A stretch of 64,000 nucleotides of DNA from assembly GCA_963803085.1 (NCBI GenBank), contig CAWDLE010000014.1, positions 1-64,000 on the forward strand, read 5' to 3'. Source of the DNA: JACVRW01 sp963803085 (GTDB lineage Bacteria > Actinomycetota > Thermoleophilia > Solirubrobacterales > Thermoleophilaceae). Shown here piece by piece: positions 34,187-42,177 of this stretch. The notes beneath the pieces are model-generated. The model searched no databases and had not been told where the DNA came from. It worked only from the letters and a program-made list of their open reading frames with translations. Position 1 is the stretch's first letter; every line of letters begins with the position of its first letter. Position numbers and translations under genes: made by a program.

Positions 34187-34192
34187 TACTCT
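34187..34192 (+). promoter_or_regulatory. -10 box TACTCT of the STAND-LuxR gene
   Basis: TACTCT lies 6 bases before GTG 34199 and no ribosome binding site is present, so the large regulator is probably translated from a leaderless mRNA. The box is identical to that at 33301. Confidence 0.45.
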
Positions 34193-34198
34193 GGTTAG

Positions 34199-37048
34199 GT
34201 GCTGGGGTCGTCACCAACGAGCCTGGACTCGCAGCCGCCACTTGTCGATCCGCCGCGCGTTGCGCTGATCGAAAGAGATCATGCGTGGAGGCTTGCGGCC
34301 CAGATGCTGGGCGGCGCTCGTGCGGGCGCCGGCTCCGTGGTGCTTTTCGAGGGACCGAGCGGGATCGGAAAGTCGGCGCTGCTGTCCGCGATCCGGCCCC
34401 TCGCGGCTCAGACCGGGATGCAGGTCCTGATGGGCAGCGGACGTCGGCGCGAGGGCGAGTTTCGCTTCGGCGTGATGGTTCAGCTCCTGGAGTACGTGCT
34501 CGCGCATGTGGGCCAGCAGCCGCCCCCCGCCCCTGATTCGCTTGCGGCCCGATTCTTCGCACCGCGAAATGGTGACGAGGCTGCGGGGTTGTCGTTCGAC
34601 GAGGTGCACGGTTTGTACGCGCTGTGTCGGGACCTCGCTCGGACAGCCCCACTGGTGCTCCTCGTCGATGACGCCGACCTCGCCGACGAGACAAGCCTGA
34701 GATGCCTGCTGTACCTCACGGAGCGCGTCGCTCAGCTACCGGTGGCGGTCCTGCTCGCCGCCGGTTCGGTCGCGGCCTCGCGAGCACCCGAGTCGCTTTC
34801 GGACATCGCCCGACACCAACACACCACGCGCTGCACTCTCGAGCCGCTCAGCCCCCGCGGAACGAAGCGTGCGCTTGCGAAGCGCTGGCCAGACAGTGCT
34901 GCGGATGAAGCGGCCGCCGAGATACACCAGGCGAGCGGAGGCAGCCCGTTTCTCGTCAACGCTCTCGCGACCTATCTCGCCGAGCGGGACGAGGTCCCAC
35001 CCAGCCGACTGGTGCACGACGCTGCGCCGGAATGCATTGCCGAGTGGGCCCTGGTTCGGGCTGCCGAGGTGGACGCGTGCGCGCCTGCCCTGCTCACCGC
35101 GATCGCCGTTCTCGGGCCACGCTGCGAGGCCCGGCATGCAATCGCCCTGGCGAATCTCGACCTGACCGTGGCCATCGCCGCGCTTGACCGACTGGTCGAG
35201 ATAGGGATTCTCACCCCGGGTAAGACCCTGTCTTTCGCACAACCGGTCGTTGCCCAGGCGGTCGAGCGTGCGCAGGCGCAGGGCGAGAGGGCCGCCAACA
35301 ACCTGCGCGCCGCGCGCCTCCTTGGTACGGAGGAGGCGACTCCTGAGCGGGTGGCCGAGCACCTGCTCCCTGCTGCCAGGACCGGCAGCGGGTGGGTGGT
35401 CGACACGCTCTGTGTTGCCGCTGCCGTCGCCCTGGGCCGAGCCGCGCCGGCAGACGCAGTCCGATACCTGCGGCGCGCCCTGGAGGAGCCGCCGCCTCGA
35501 GGAAAACGGGCGCACGTGATCCTCGAACTTGGGCGAGCTGAGGCCATGGCGGGCGAGCCTGAGGCCGCACTGCGGCTCAAGGACGCGATGCAGCGCGAGC
35601 GAGACCTGCCGAGGCAGCCCCTGGCGGCCCTCGAGGCAGGTGCCACGCTGTTCGCTCTCGGTCGCCCCAACGACGCGCTGGCCGCTTTTGAGACCGGCCT
35701 CGACGAGGCAAAGGACGCCGACGCAGACCTGGTCAGCCGTCTCCAGGCGGGTCGCACGACCGCGCTCTGGCTGCTCAATCTGCCGAGGGGGAGCGCGGAG
35801 CTGCCCGCGCCGCCCGACGGCAACGAGACCCCCGGCGATCGGACGCTGCTGGCGCTCCACGCGATGCAGGCGGCGCTGCGTGGCGACCATTGCGATCGGG
35901 TGCGCGCTCTCGGCGAGCGGGCGCTGGCACGCGGCGCCCTGTTGGACGACGAGAGCTCCGACGGCCTGAGTTACTACCTCGCAGCTAGCGCCCTGGCGTT
36001 CGCAGGGGACTTTCAGACCGCGGAAGCCGCACTTACCGCAGCCATACACGATGCGCAGTCGCGCGGGTCGGTGCTCGGGTTCGCGACGGCCTCTCACGTT
36101 CGCGCGATGACAATTCTCATGCGCGGCCGGCTTGACGGCGCTGCCACCGACGCCCGGCATGCACTTGCGGTTGAACGCCATGGCCTGCAGCTCGGATTCG
36201 GCGGAGCGCGGATGGTGCTCGCCAGCGTCATGATCGAGCAGGCGGATCTGGAGCGCGCGAGCCGCCATCTTGACGCGGCGGAGGCTGCATACGGCGAGCA
36301 CGACCCCTTCCGGCTGTCGCTTCTCTCGGTCCGAGGCCGCCTGGCGCTCTACACCGGGGACGCCGAGGCGGCACTCGAGAAGTTCGTTGCGTGTGGAGAG
36401 ATCGCGGTGAGGGCAGGGATTGCGAATCCAGCGGTGGCACCCTGGGAGGCGGACGCAGGACTTGCGACGGCCGTGATCGGAGACTGGGCCGAGGCCGAGC
36501 GGATGATCCTGAGTGAGCTCGAACGTGCACGGTCGTTCGGCGCGCCCGGCCCCATCGGTCGAGCGCTGCGCTCGCTCGCATCCATCAGCGGCCCCGCGGC
36601 CGCGCTCGAGGCCCTGGAGGAGGCGGTGAAAACGCTGGAGAGCTCCCAGGCCGCCTTCGAGCATGCGGCGGCGATGGTGGAGTTCGGCGCCGCATTGAGA
36701 CGCTCAGGTCGCAAGCGGGACGCGCTCGAGATGCTCAAGGAAGGCATGGACCGCGCCGAGCGCTGCGGTGGTCATGTGCTCGTGCGCAAGGCGATGCGCG
36801 AAACAAACGCGGCCGGCGGACGCCCGCGGCGTCCGGCGATCCACGGTCACGAAGCGCTGACTCCGCGGGAGCTTCAGGTGGCCTCGCTTGCGGCTGAAGG
36901 CCTGTCGAATCGCGAGATTGCCGAGGCTCTTGTCGTAACCGTCAAGACCGTCGAATGGCACCTGCGCCACACCTACACCAAGCTCGGAGTGACTTCGCGG
37001 CACGACCTGGCCGGAAAGTTGACCGCGGAGGGAACGCAGCCCGATTGA
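34199..37048 (+). CDS. large STAND-type LuxR-family ATP-binding regulator
   Basis: 949-residue transcription regulator of the MalT/LAL type. An N-terminal NTPase module has Walker A EGPSGIGKSALL (about residues 51-62) and Walker B LVLLVDDADLADE (about 155-167). A long helical middle part rich in Ala, Leu and Glu fits TPR-like repeats that usually bind a ligand or partner. The C-terminal LuxR helix-turn-helix is clear: LTPRELQVASLAAEGLSNRE, then VTVKTVEWHLRHTYTKLGV. Such proteins oligomerise with ATP and inducer and then activate promoters. It is flanked on the same strand by two paralogous tandem-RHH genes, the second after 37 bases, which suggests a joint function. The inducer is unknown. 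Confidence 0.9.
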   Translation: MLGSSPTSLDSQPPLVDPPRVALIERDHAWRLAAQMLGGARAGAGSVVLFEGPSGIGKSALLSAIRPLAAQTGMQVLMGSGRRREGEFRFGVMVQLLEYVLAHVGQQPPPAPDSLAARFFAPRNGDEAAGLSFDEVHGLYALCRDLARTAPLVLLVDDADLADETSLRCLLYLTERVAQLPVAVLLAAGSVAASRAPESLSDIARHQHTTRCTLEPLSPRGTKRALAKRWPDSAADEAAAEIHQASGGSPFLVNALATYLAERDEVPPSRLVHDAAPECIAEWALVRAAEVDACAPALLTAIAVLGPRCEARHAIALANLDLTVAIAALDRLVEIGILTPGKTLSFAQPVVAQAVERAQAQGERAANNLRAARLLGTEEATPERVAEHLLPAARTGSGWVVDTLCVAAAVALGRAAPADAVRYLRRALEEPPPRGKRAHVILELGRAEAMAGEPEAALRLKDAMQRERDLPRQPLAALEAGATLFALGRPNDALAAFETGLDEAKDADADLVSRLQAGRTTALWLLNLPRGSAELPAPPDGNETPGDRTLLALHAMQAALRGDHCDRVRALGERALARGALLDDESSDGLSYYLAASALAFAGDFQTAEAALTAAIHDAQSRGSVLGFATASHVRAMTILMRGRLDGAATDARHALAVERHGLQLGFGGARMVLASVMIEQADLERASRHLDAAEAAYGEHDPFRLSLLSVRGRLALYTGDAEAALEKFVACGEIAVRAGIANPAVAPWEADAGLATAVIGDWAEAERMILSELERARSFGAPGPIGRALRSLASISGPAAALEALEEAVKTLESSQAAFEHAAAMVEFGAALRRSGRKRDALEMLKEGMDRAERCGGHVLVRKAMRETNAAGGRPRRPAIHGHEALTPRELQVASLAAEGLSNREIAEALVVTVKTVEWHLRHTYTKLGVTSRHDLAGKLTAEGTQPD

Positions 37049-37085
37049 CGGTTAGTCGTCCGCCTGGTCGGGGAGAGTCCAAGCC

Positions 37086-37439
37086 ATGACGCGGACCGCC
37101 ACTTTGCACTTTGGAGGGTTTGCGCAGACGTCGCTCGATCGGCTCGTGAGGGGAATACGCCGGTCTCCGAACAACGCCCTCCGGACGGCGGTCATCTACT
37201 ACCTGGCCGACAAGGGAGATGCGCGAGCGTCCTGGCGGGCGCCTCAGTTCCGTCGCGAGCCGGAATCGGGCGGAGGAGTGGACGTGGCCTTCGACGATGA
37301 AACGTGGGTGGCCCTGGAGGCGGAAGCCGAGGAGCAGGGCGTCACGCCAGAGGCGCTCGCCGTGCATGCGCTGCTCTACCTACTGGCCGACCTCGACAGC
37401 GGTCGAGTGGGCGACCGCCTCGAACAGGAGCTCGACTAG
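37086..37439 (+). CDS. tandem ribbon-helix-helix-like protein, copy 2
   Basis: 117-residue paralogue of the protein at 33788. The shared framework is LDRL, ALRTAxxYYLxD, AxWxxPxF and, in the second unit, ALxxEAExQGVxPxxLAxHAxLY followed by ADLDSGRxGxRLE. Unit 1 is strand ATLHFGG, helix FAQTSLDRLVRGI, helix ALRTAVIYYLADKG. Unit 2 is strand VDVAFDD, helix ETWVALEAEAEEQGV, helix ALAVHALLYLLADLDSG. ATG 37086 has GGGGAGAG 8 bases upstream and follows the LuxR gene by 37 bases, so it is probably its operon partner. The stop overlaps that of the convergent sigma factor. Function is unknown. Confidence 0.65.
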   Translation: MTRTATLHFGGFAQTSLDRLVRGIRRSPNNALRTAVIYYLADKGDARASWRAPQFRREPESGGGVDVAFDDETWVALEAEAEEQGVTPEALAVHALLYLLADLDSGRVGDRLEQELD

Positions 37440-38023
37440 GCCGAGGCTGCGATCACGGGTGCCGCGTCCATCTCCCGCAACAGGTGCTGGAGCGCGGCCC
37501 GGCCGCGATGGTGAAGTCCGTGGATCGAGCCTTCGGTCTTCCCGAGCCGGCTGGCGATCTCGCTTGGAGACAGGCCGGCCAGATGGCGGAGAACCAGCAC
37601 CTCGCGCTGTTCCTCCGGCAGGCGCCATAGCGCGTCGCGCAGGCAGCTCGAGCGCTCGAATCCGATCTGCTCCTCGCCCTCGTCGTCCTTGCGCACCTCC
37701 TCGACCGGAATCTGCCGGCGGGCGCGCAGGTAGTCGAGTGCGGCGTTCCGGGAAACGCGCAGGATCCACGCGGCGAAGGGAACGTCCCGGGGCTCGTACT
37801 TCTGAATCGCCGTCATCAGCTTGGCGAAGACGTTCTGCGTGATGTCCTCCGCGGCATGGTGGTCGCGGACAATGCTGTCCACGTAGCCGCACACGTCGTC
37901 CGCGAAGCGGACGTAGAGAAAGTCCAGAGCCGACATGTCGCCTGCCTTCGCACGCGCAGCCGCCTCCGAAGTCAACTCGGGGGAAGCACCGCTGGGGAGC
38001 GGTTTCGCAAAGCGTGAAGTCAT
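37436..38023 (-). CDS. ECF-type sigma factor, copy 1
   Basis: 195-residue RNA polymerase sigma factor of ECF architecture. The sigma-2 region shows FLYVRFADDVCGYVDSI and AAEDITQNVFAKLMTAI; sigma-4 shows LPEEQREVLVLRHLAGLSPS followed by EIASRLGKTEGSIHGLHHRG. No anti-sigma gene is adjacent and there is no extra C-terminal sensor domain. It is about three quarters identical by eye to the sigma factor at 40758, sharing the same N-terminus (MTSRFA) and the same C-terminal EMDAAPV. It follows a nucleotidyltransferase gene on the same strand after a 279-base leader with repeated palindromes. Targets are unknown. Confidence 0.9.
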   Translation of the reverse strand: MTSRFAKPLPSGASPELTSEAAARAKAGDMSALDFLYVRFADDVCGYVDSIVRDHHAAEDITQNVFAKLMTAIQKYEPRDVPFAAWILRVSRNAALDYLRARRQIPVEEVRKDDEGEEQIGFERSSCLRDALWRLPEEQREVLVLRHLAGLSPSEIASRLGKTEGSIHGLHHRGRAALQHLLREMDAAPVIAASA

Positions 38024-38181
38024 GCCGTTAAGTCCTCTGATAGGGGGGGAGCCGCGCCTGACTTCGACGCAGGAGCTTGGAGGGCCTTAGTTGCGACCTT
38101 AAGCCAACCCACCCGTTCTCCGCACTAGGGCAGCAACCCCAGTTTTCTGCAGATTGCGGGCAAAAGCATGAATCTTTGCGG

Positions 38182-38242
38182 TACCGGTAACCCCATTCCT
38201 GACCGCAGCATGCCCCATATGGTGGGTCAAGCGCTACCGGTA
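38182..38242. promoter_or_regulatory. paired TACCGGTA palindromes in the leader of ECF sigma copy 1
   Basis: TACCGGTA occurs at 38182-38189 and 38235-38242, 53 bases apart (about five helical turns), with a third palindrome CCATATGG (38215-38222) between. The remainder of the 38024-38302 gap holds no gene. Two identical palindromes on one DNA face look like operators for a cooperative regulator of the sigma gene. Confidence 0.45.
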
Positions 38243-38302
38243 TGGGCTGCCGACGCCCGAGCGGGGGCAGGGATGCTGCTCAGCGCAGCGTCGCTGTTGC
38301 TG

Positions 38303-39329
38303 CTAAGTGACGGCGACCTCCGCGCCGGGTCCGATGTTCAGCCGCATCGCTCGGGGTAGGCGGAAGTCCCTGAATACGCGTGCCCCAGGCCCAATCACGC
38401 TGCCCTCGAGCCTGGTGGCGAGATGTGTGACGGCCGCGCCGGGGAGGATCACCGAGTTCTCGATCTCGGCTCCCTCGATCAGCACATCCGCGCCAATCGA
38501 CGTGTACGGGCCCACATACGCCGAGTCGAGGCGCGCGCCGGGACCGATCACAGCCGGGCCCCGCACCGTGCTCGATTCGACCCGCGCCGACGGGTGGATC
38601 GAAACGGCCCCCTCGACAATGCTGTCCCTTAGGTGCGCGTGGATCGGGCCAGCCCTCAGGCGCTCGAGCGCGAACCGGTTCCCGGCGAGCATGGTGTCCG
38701 TCGCCTCGCCGAATCGCCACCATGCGTCGGTGCTGCGGAACTCGACGCTGCCGCCTATCCCGGTCAAGTGGTCCACGAGCTGGTTCACCTCGTTTCCAGG
38801 ACGCGCATCGATTGTGGCCGTCGTCGCGAGAACCGCTCTACCGACGACCGCGACACCCGCGGTGCGTCTGCCATGCGTTTGCCGCCGGCTGTGCATGTCC
38901 ACAACGGGCGCGATCGATGCTTCGCAACCGTGCGTAAGGACAACGGCCCCGAGGGGGTCCACGTCCGCGTTCCCGAGCACGCCCGCGAGGCGCTCTTCGG
39001 CAAGGCTATCGGCGAGGTGCACGACGAACGGCTCGGCTTGGACGAAGCTGGTCAGCGCCGCGAGCGACTCGCCCAGACTCTCGCCCGGAACCTGGACGAG
39101 CCAGCTCGTCGCGAAGCTCCAGTCTGAACCGGTGCAGATGCCGTCCCGCGCCCGTTCAGCTATGTCGTCGCTCGCGAGTATCGCCACCTCCTGCACTCCT
39201 CCTTCCTCGAGCCAGTCGAGGGCGTGATGGAGGAGCGGACGGTTCGCGACGGAGACGAGGGCCGGTGTAACCCCGCCTCCGTGCTCCCTGCGGCCCGCGG
39301 GCAAGTAGCACAGCCTTTGTGGGGCTCAC
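38303..39329 (-). CDS. nucleotidyltransferase-like protein with left-handed beta-helix (one frame break)
   Basis: Protein of the sugar-1-phosphate nucleotidyltransferase fold with a C-terminal hexapeptide beta-helix (GPAVIGPGARLDSAYVGPYT, then IGADVLIEGAEIENSVILPG). GTG 39329 starts SPTKAVLLA; the frame changes near 39300, and removing one base continues AAGRREHGGGVTPALVSVAN. The family signature here should read GxGTRLxPLT, but AGRREHGGG lacks the Thr-Arg pair, and the PK of the usual PKxLxPV is also absent. Catalysis is therefore doubtful; it could be a regulatory or inactive paralogue. It is divergent from a secreted beta-helix protein and upstream of ECF sigma copy 1. Confidence 0.7.
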
Positions 39330-39406
39330 GCTCAAATAACGCGCGGATCCCCGCCGATCTGCCTTGGGGCCCGGGCCAATTAGGGACGAAGTTCGAACGA
39401 AGAACC

Positions 39407-39417
39407 TGTCTGACAGC
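39407..39417. promoter_or_regulatory. CTGTCTGACAG inverted repeat
   Basis: Perfect 5-base arms CTGTC and GACAG around one T, 13 bases before ATG 39431 and within the divergent promoter region of the nucleotidyltransferase-like and secreted beta-helix genes. Possible operator. Confidence 0.3.
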
Positions 39418-39430
39418 CACGCTCTATAGG

Positions 39431-40732
39431 ATGCCGCGCTTCGTGCCGCTTGCCATCGCGACCTCCCTAGTGGCAGGACTGGCCTTGGTCGGCTTGCCGT
39501 CCGGGCAGTCCTCGCGCGTCCATGCCCCCGCCGGCTGTGCGCCGACCAAGCACACTGTCGTCGGGACCGGGCATACGGATCGGCGCGCTGGGACGCGGCG
39601 GAATGACTTCATGATCGGCTCCGGGGGCAACGACGCGTACGGGGGCGGGGCCGGCAAGGACTGCCTCGTGATGGGTAGGGGCAATGACCGCGGCTCTGGC
39701 GGTGGCGGCGCCGACGTGTTGCTCGGAGGGTCGGGCAAGGACCGCCTCAAGGGCGGCGCCGGGAACGACCGGCTTGTTGGCGGACGGGGTCGCGATCGGC
39801 TCTTCGGTGGGTCCGGAAACGACCGCATAAACGCCAAGGACGGGGAGCGCGACACCATCGACTGTGGTGCCGGCCGCGACGTGCTGAGCGCCGATCGCGC
39901 CGACCGGATCGCGTCCAACTGCGACAACAAGCGGGCCCTTGCGCCGCCACCCACCGGCGGCGGATTTCCCGACGCGTCTAACACGGGTGTGCCGGCCGGG
40001 ACGGCGTTGACTGGTTACAGCGGCCCTTCGACGATCTCGAAGCCTGGCACGGTGATCAGCGGCAAGACGATCGGCTGCATCCGCGTCTCGGCGCCGGGGG
40101 TCGTGATCCGCAACTCGAAGGTGTCCTGCGCGGGCGGGTATGCGGTCGCGTCGTTTGACGACGACTACACGGGCGCCCCGCTGACGGTCCAGGACTCGGA
40201 GGTGGACTGCAAGAACACCGGCGGGAACGCGTTCGGCGAGGCGAACATCGTCGTTCGCCGCGTGGACATCCACGGCTGCGAGAACGGGTTCGACATCAAC
40301 CAGAACGTCACGGTCGAGGACAGCTACATCCACGATCTCTACAACCAAGGGAGCGCGCACACTGATGGCGCGCAGCTCGCCTCAGGGCACTACGAGAACG
40401 GGCATGTCGTGCCCGGTGCGCGGAACGTCACGTTCCTGCACAACACGATCTACGGGATGGGCTTTGACGGGTCGTTCGGCACGAGCGCGATCATCAGCAA
40501 CTCGGGCGGCGACAGGGACATCCTGATCCAGAACAACCTGCTCGCCGGCGGCGCGGTCGCCCTGTATTGCGAGCAGGACGCGAAGGGCATCAACTACCGC
40601 GTGCTGGACAACCACTTCAGCCGCAAGTTCGGCCCCAAGGTCGGCTACTACGGCGCCTCGACCGAGTGCTCCGACGAGACGCAATCCGGCAACGTCCACC
40701 ACGAGACGGGCAAACCCCTACGCCTCCCGTAA
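39431..40732 (+). CDS. secreted RTX-repeat and parallel beta-helix protein
   Basis: Exported protein of about 433 residues. After a signal peptide (residues 1-30), residues about 60-150 hold RTX calcium-binding nonapeptide-type repeats (GSGGNDAYGGGAGKD, GGSGKDRLKGGAGNDRLVGG). A linker (APPPTGG) leads to a right-handed beta-helix like those of polysaccharide lyases and carbohydrate-active surface proteins (VVIRNSKVSCAGG, IVVRRVDIHGCENGFDINQN, VTFLHNTIYGMG, ILIQNNLLAGGAVAL). ATG 39431 follows CTCTATAGG. It could cut or bind the surface polysaccharide made by the nearby cluster. No catalytic triad is identified; calcium dependence is inferred from the repeats. Confidence 0.75.
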   Translation: MPRFVPLAIATSLVAGLALVGLPSGQSSRVHAPAGCAPTKHTVVGTGHTDRRAGTRRNDFMIGSGGNDAYGGGAGKDCLVMGRGNDRGSGGGGADVLLGGSGKDRLKGGAGNDRLVGGRGRDRLFGGSGNDRINAKDGERDTIDCGAGRDVLSADRADRIASNCDNKRALAPPPTGGGFPDASNTGVPAGTALTGYSGPSTISKPGTVISGKTIGCIRVSAPGVVIRNSKVSCAGGYAVASFDDDYTGAPLTVQDSEVDCKNTGGNAFGEANIVVRRVDIHGCENGFDINQNVTVEDSYIHDLYNQGSAHTDGAQLASGHYENGHVVPGARNVTFLHNTIYGMGFDGSFGTSAIISNSGGDRDILIQNNLLAGGAVALYCEQDAKGINYRVLDNHFSRKFGPKVGYYGASTECSDETQSGNVHHETGKPLRLP

Positions 40733-40757
40733 GCGGCGACCGAGGTCTAGGGCCAGG

Positions 40758-41345
40758 CTAGGCCGGCGCTGCGACCACTGGCGCGGCATCCATCTCGCGG
40801 AGAGTCTGCTGAACGGCGCTGCGGCCGCGATGGTGAAGCCCGTGGATTGAACCCTCGGTCTTACCGAGCCGCTCGGCGATCTCCCCTGGCGAGAGGCCGG
40901 CCAGATGCCGCAGGACCAGGACCTCGCGCTGCTCGTCGGGGAGACGCATCAGCGCGTCCCGGAGACACTCCGAGCGCTCGAAGCCATCCTCCTCGTGTCC
41001 ACCGTCGTCGGTGCGGACCTCCTCGAAGGGGATTTGGCGTCGTGCCCGCACGTGGTCGAGAGCTGCGTTGCGGGCGACACGCAGGATCCAGGCTGCGAAC
41101 GGGACCTCCCGGGGCTCATACTTGTGGATTGCCGTCATCAGCTTGCCGAAGACGTTCTGGGTGATGTCCTCGGCGTCGTGGGAGTTGTGAACGATGCTGT
41201 TGACATAGCCGCAAACGTCGTCGGCGAAGCGGACGTAGAGGAACTGGAGCGCGCTCATATCGCCTTGTTTGGCGCGAGCAGTGGCCTCTGTGACGAGCCG
41301 TGAGTCGCTCGTGCGATCGGTCGGGCGAGCGAAGCGTGAAGTCAT
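40758..41345 (-). CDS. ECF-type sigma factor, copy 2
   Basis: 195-residue ECF sigma factor, near-twin of the one at 37436. Sigma-2 (FLYVRFADDVCGYVNSI, DAEDITQNVFGKLMTAIHKY) and sigma-4 (LPDEQREVLVLRHLAGLSPG, EIAERLGKTEGSIHGLHHRG) are almost unchanged; differences cluster in the N-terminal 25 residues and in the sigma2-sigma4 linker. ATG 41345 is supported because both copies begin MTSRFA. It lies downstream of wbaP and a small LuxR gene on the same strand, which suggests a role in polysaccharide expression. No anti-sigma factor is seen. Confidence 0.9.
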   Translation of the reverse strand: MTSRFARPTDRTSDSRLVTEATARAKQGDMSALQFLYVRFADDVCGYVNSIVHNSHDAEDITQNVFGKLMTAIHKYEPREVPFAAWILRVARNAALDHVRARRQIPFEEVRTDDGGHEEDGFERSECLRDALMRLPDEQREVLVLRHLAGLSPGEIAERLGKTEGSIHGLHHRGRSAVQQTLREMDAAPVVAAPA

Positions 41346-41363
41346 GTGAGTCAGTCCCGTAGT

Positions 41364-41381
41364 AGAGGTGTGAGAGGTGTG
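41364..41381. repeat. perfect tandem 9-base repeat AGAGGTGTG upstream of ECF sigma copy 2
   Basis: AGAGGTGTG occurs twice head to tail (41364-41372, 41373-41381), with a degenerate third copy at 41401-41409, 20-60 bases before the sigma start. On the sense strand it forms a CACACCTCT leader. It may bind a regulator; the rest of the 41346-41475 gap shows no gene. Confidence 0.35.
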
Positions 41382-41475
41382 GCGGCCGTAGGGCCTTGAG
41401 AGAGGTGCCGCCAAGAACTGAGTCGAGCGTAGGCGCGAAATGCTTTCGCCGCGCTGGGGGTGCCTCCCCAGTGTT

Positions 41476-42177
41476 TTACGGAAGGTGCGAGCTGGCCGCA
41501 GTGGGCGCTTCCAGAACATCGGCCAGGTGCCCGCCATTCGTCTGCATCCCGAACACGACTTCCAGCAGCCCTTCGTCCGGGTCAAGTATCAGCGACGTGG
41601 CCTCCTTTCTGCCGCCGGCCCCGAGCTTTCGGTAGGCGGACGATAGGTGGCTCTTGACCGTGCTCTGCGCGAGGAACATCCCGCTGGCGATCTCGCTGTT
41701 TGTGTTCCCGGCGATCGCCAGCCTGAGGACCTCGCGCTCGCGGTGGGACAGCGCCGGGCGGTCAGCTGCGTTCCGGAGCGGCACGGGCAGCGCGCTCAGA
41801 CCGACTGCCACCGCTCGTACGGCCGGCGCGAGCGTCTCTTCGAGGTGGGACTCCAAGATGACCGAGTCCGCGCCTGCCCGGATCGCCCGGCGTGCCGCCA
41901 GTGGACTGCACTCCGGCGAGACGATCACGATGTGTGCACCCTGGCCGGCCCTGAGGCGCCGTCGCAGTGGGCCGACGGCCACGTGCCTCGCCAGATCCTC
42001 GGCAACGACACGGACCGGCGCCGCGGCGCCGCTCCCGTTCTGGTGCACGGCAATTCCGCTGGCCCGGAGCGTCGCAACGATTCGCTCACCGAGTGCCCCG
42101 GTAGCCCTCACCTCGACATCCAGCCTTGGCGGGTCCACGGGGACAGAACGCGTGAACGCCGGCAGCACTTCCGCCAT
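41476..42177 (-). CDS. LuxR-family regulator with degenerate receiver-like domain
   Basis: 233-residue transcription factor of NarL/FixJ shape. The C-terminal helix-turn-helix is clear (LSHREREVLRLAIAGNTNSE, then STVKSHLSSAYRKLGA). The N-terminal part resembles a receiver fold (IVIVSPECSPLAARRAIRAG) but lacks the usual acidic pocket and phospho-Asp, so control by phosphorylation is unlikely. ATG 42177 overlaps the wbaP stop by 3-4 bases, so it is coupled to the polysaccharide-initiating transferase. It probably controls that operon. No histidine kinase is nearby. Confidence 0.85.
   Translation of the reverse strand: MAEVLPAFTRSVPVDPPRLDVEVRATGALGERIVATLRASGIAVHQNGSGAAAPVRVVAEDLARHVAVGPLRRRLRAGQGAHIVIVSPECSPLAARRAIRAGADSVILESHLEETLAPAVRAVAVGLSALPVPLRNAADRPALSHREREVLRLAIAGNTNSEIASGMFLAQSTVKSHLSSAYRKLGAGGRKEATSLILDPDEGLLEVVFGMQTNGGHLADVLEAPTAASSHLP

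Noticed and set aside
38024..38302. A riboswitch in the leader of ECF sigma copy 1
   Set aside because: I could not match the conserved core of any riboswitch class I know (for example c-di-GMP, c-di-AMP or cobalamin); the visible structure is short DNA palindromes.
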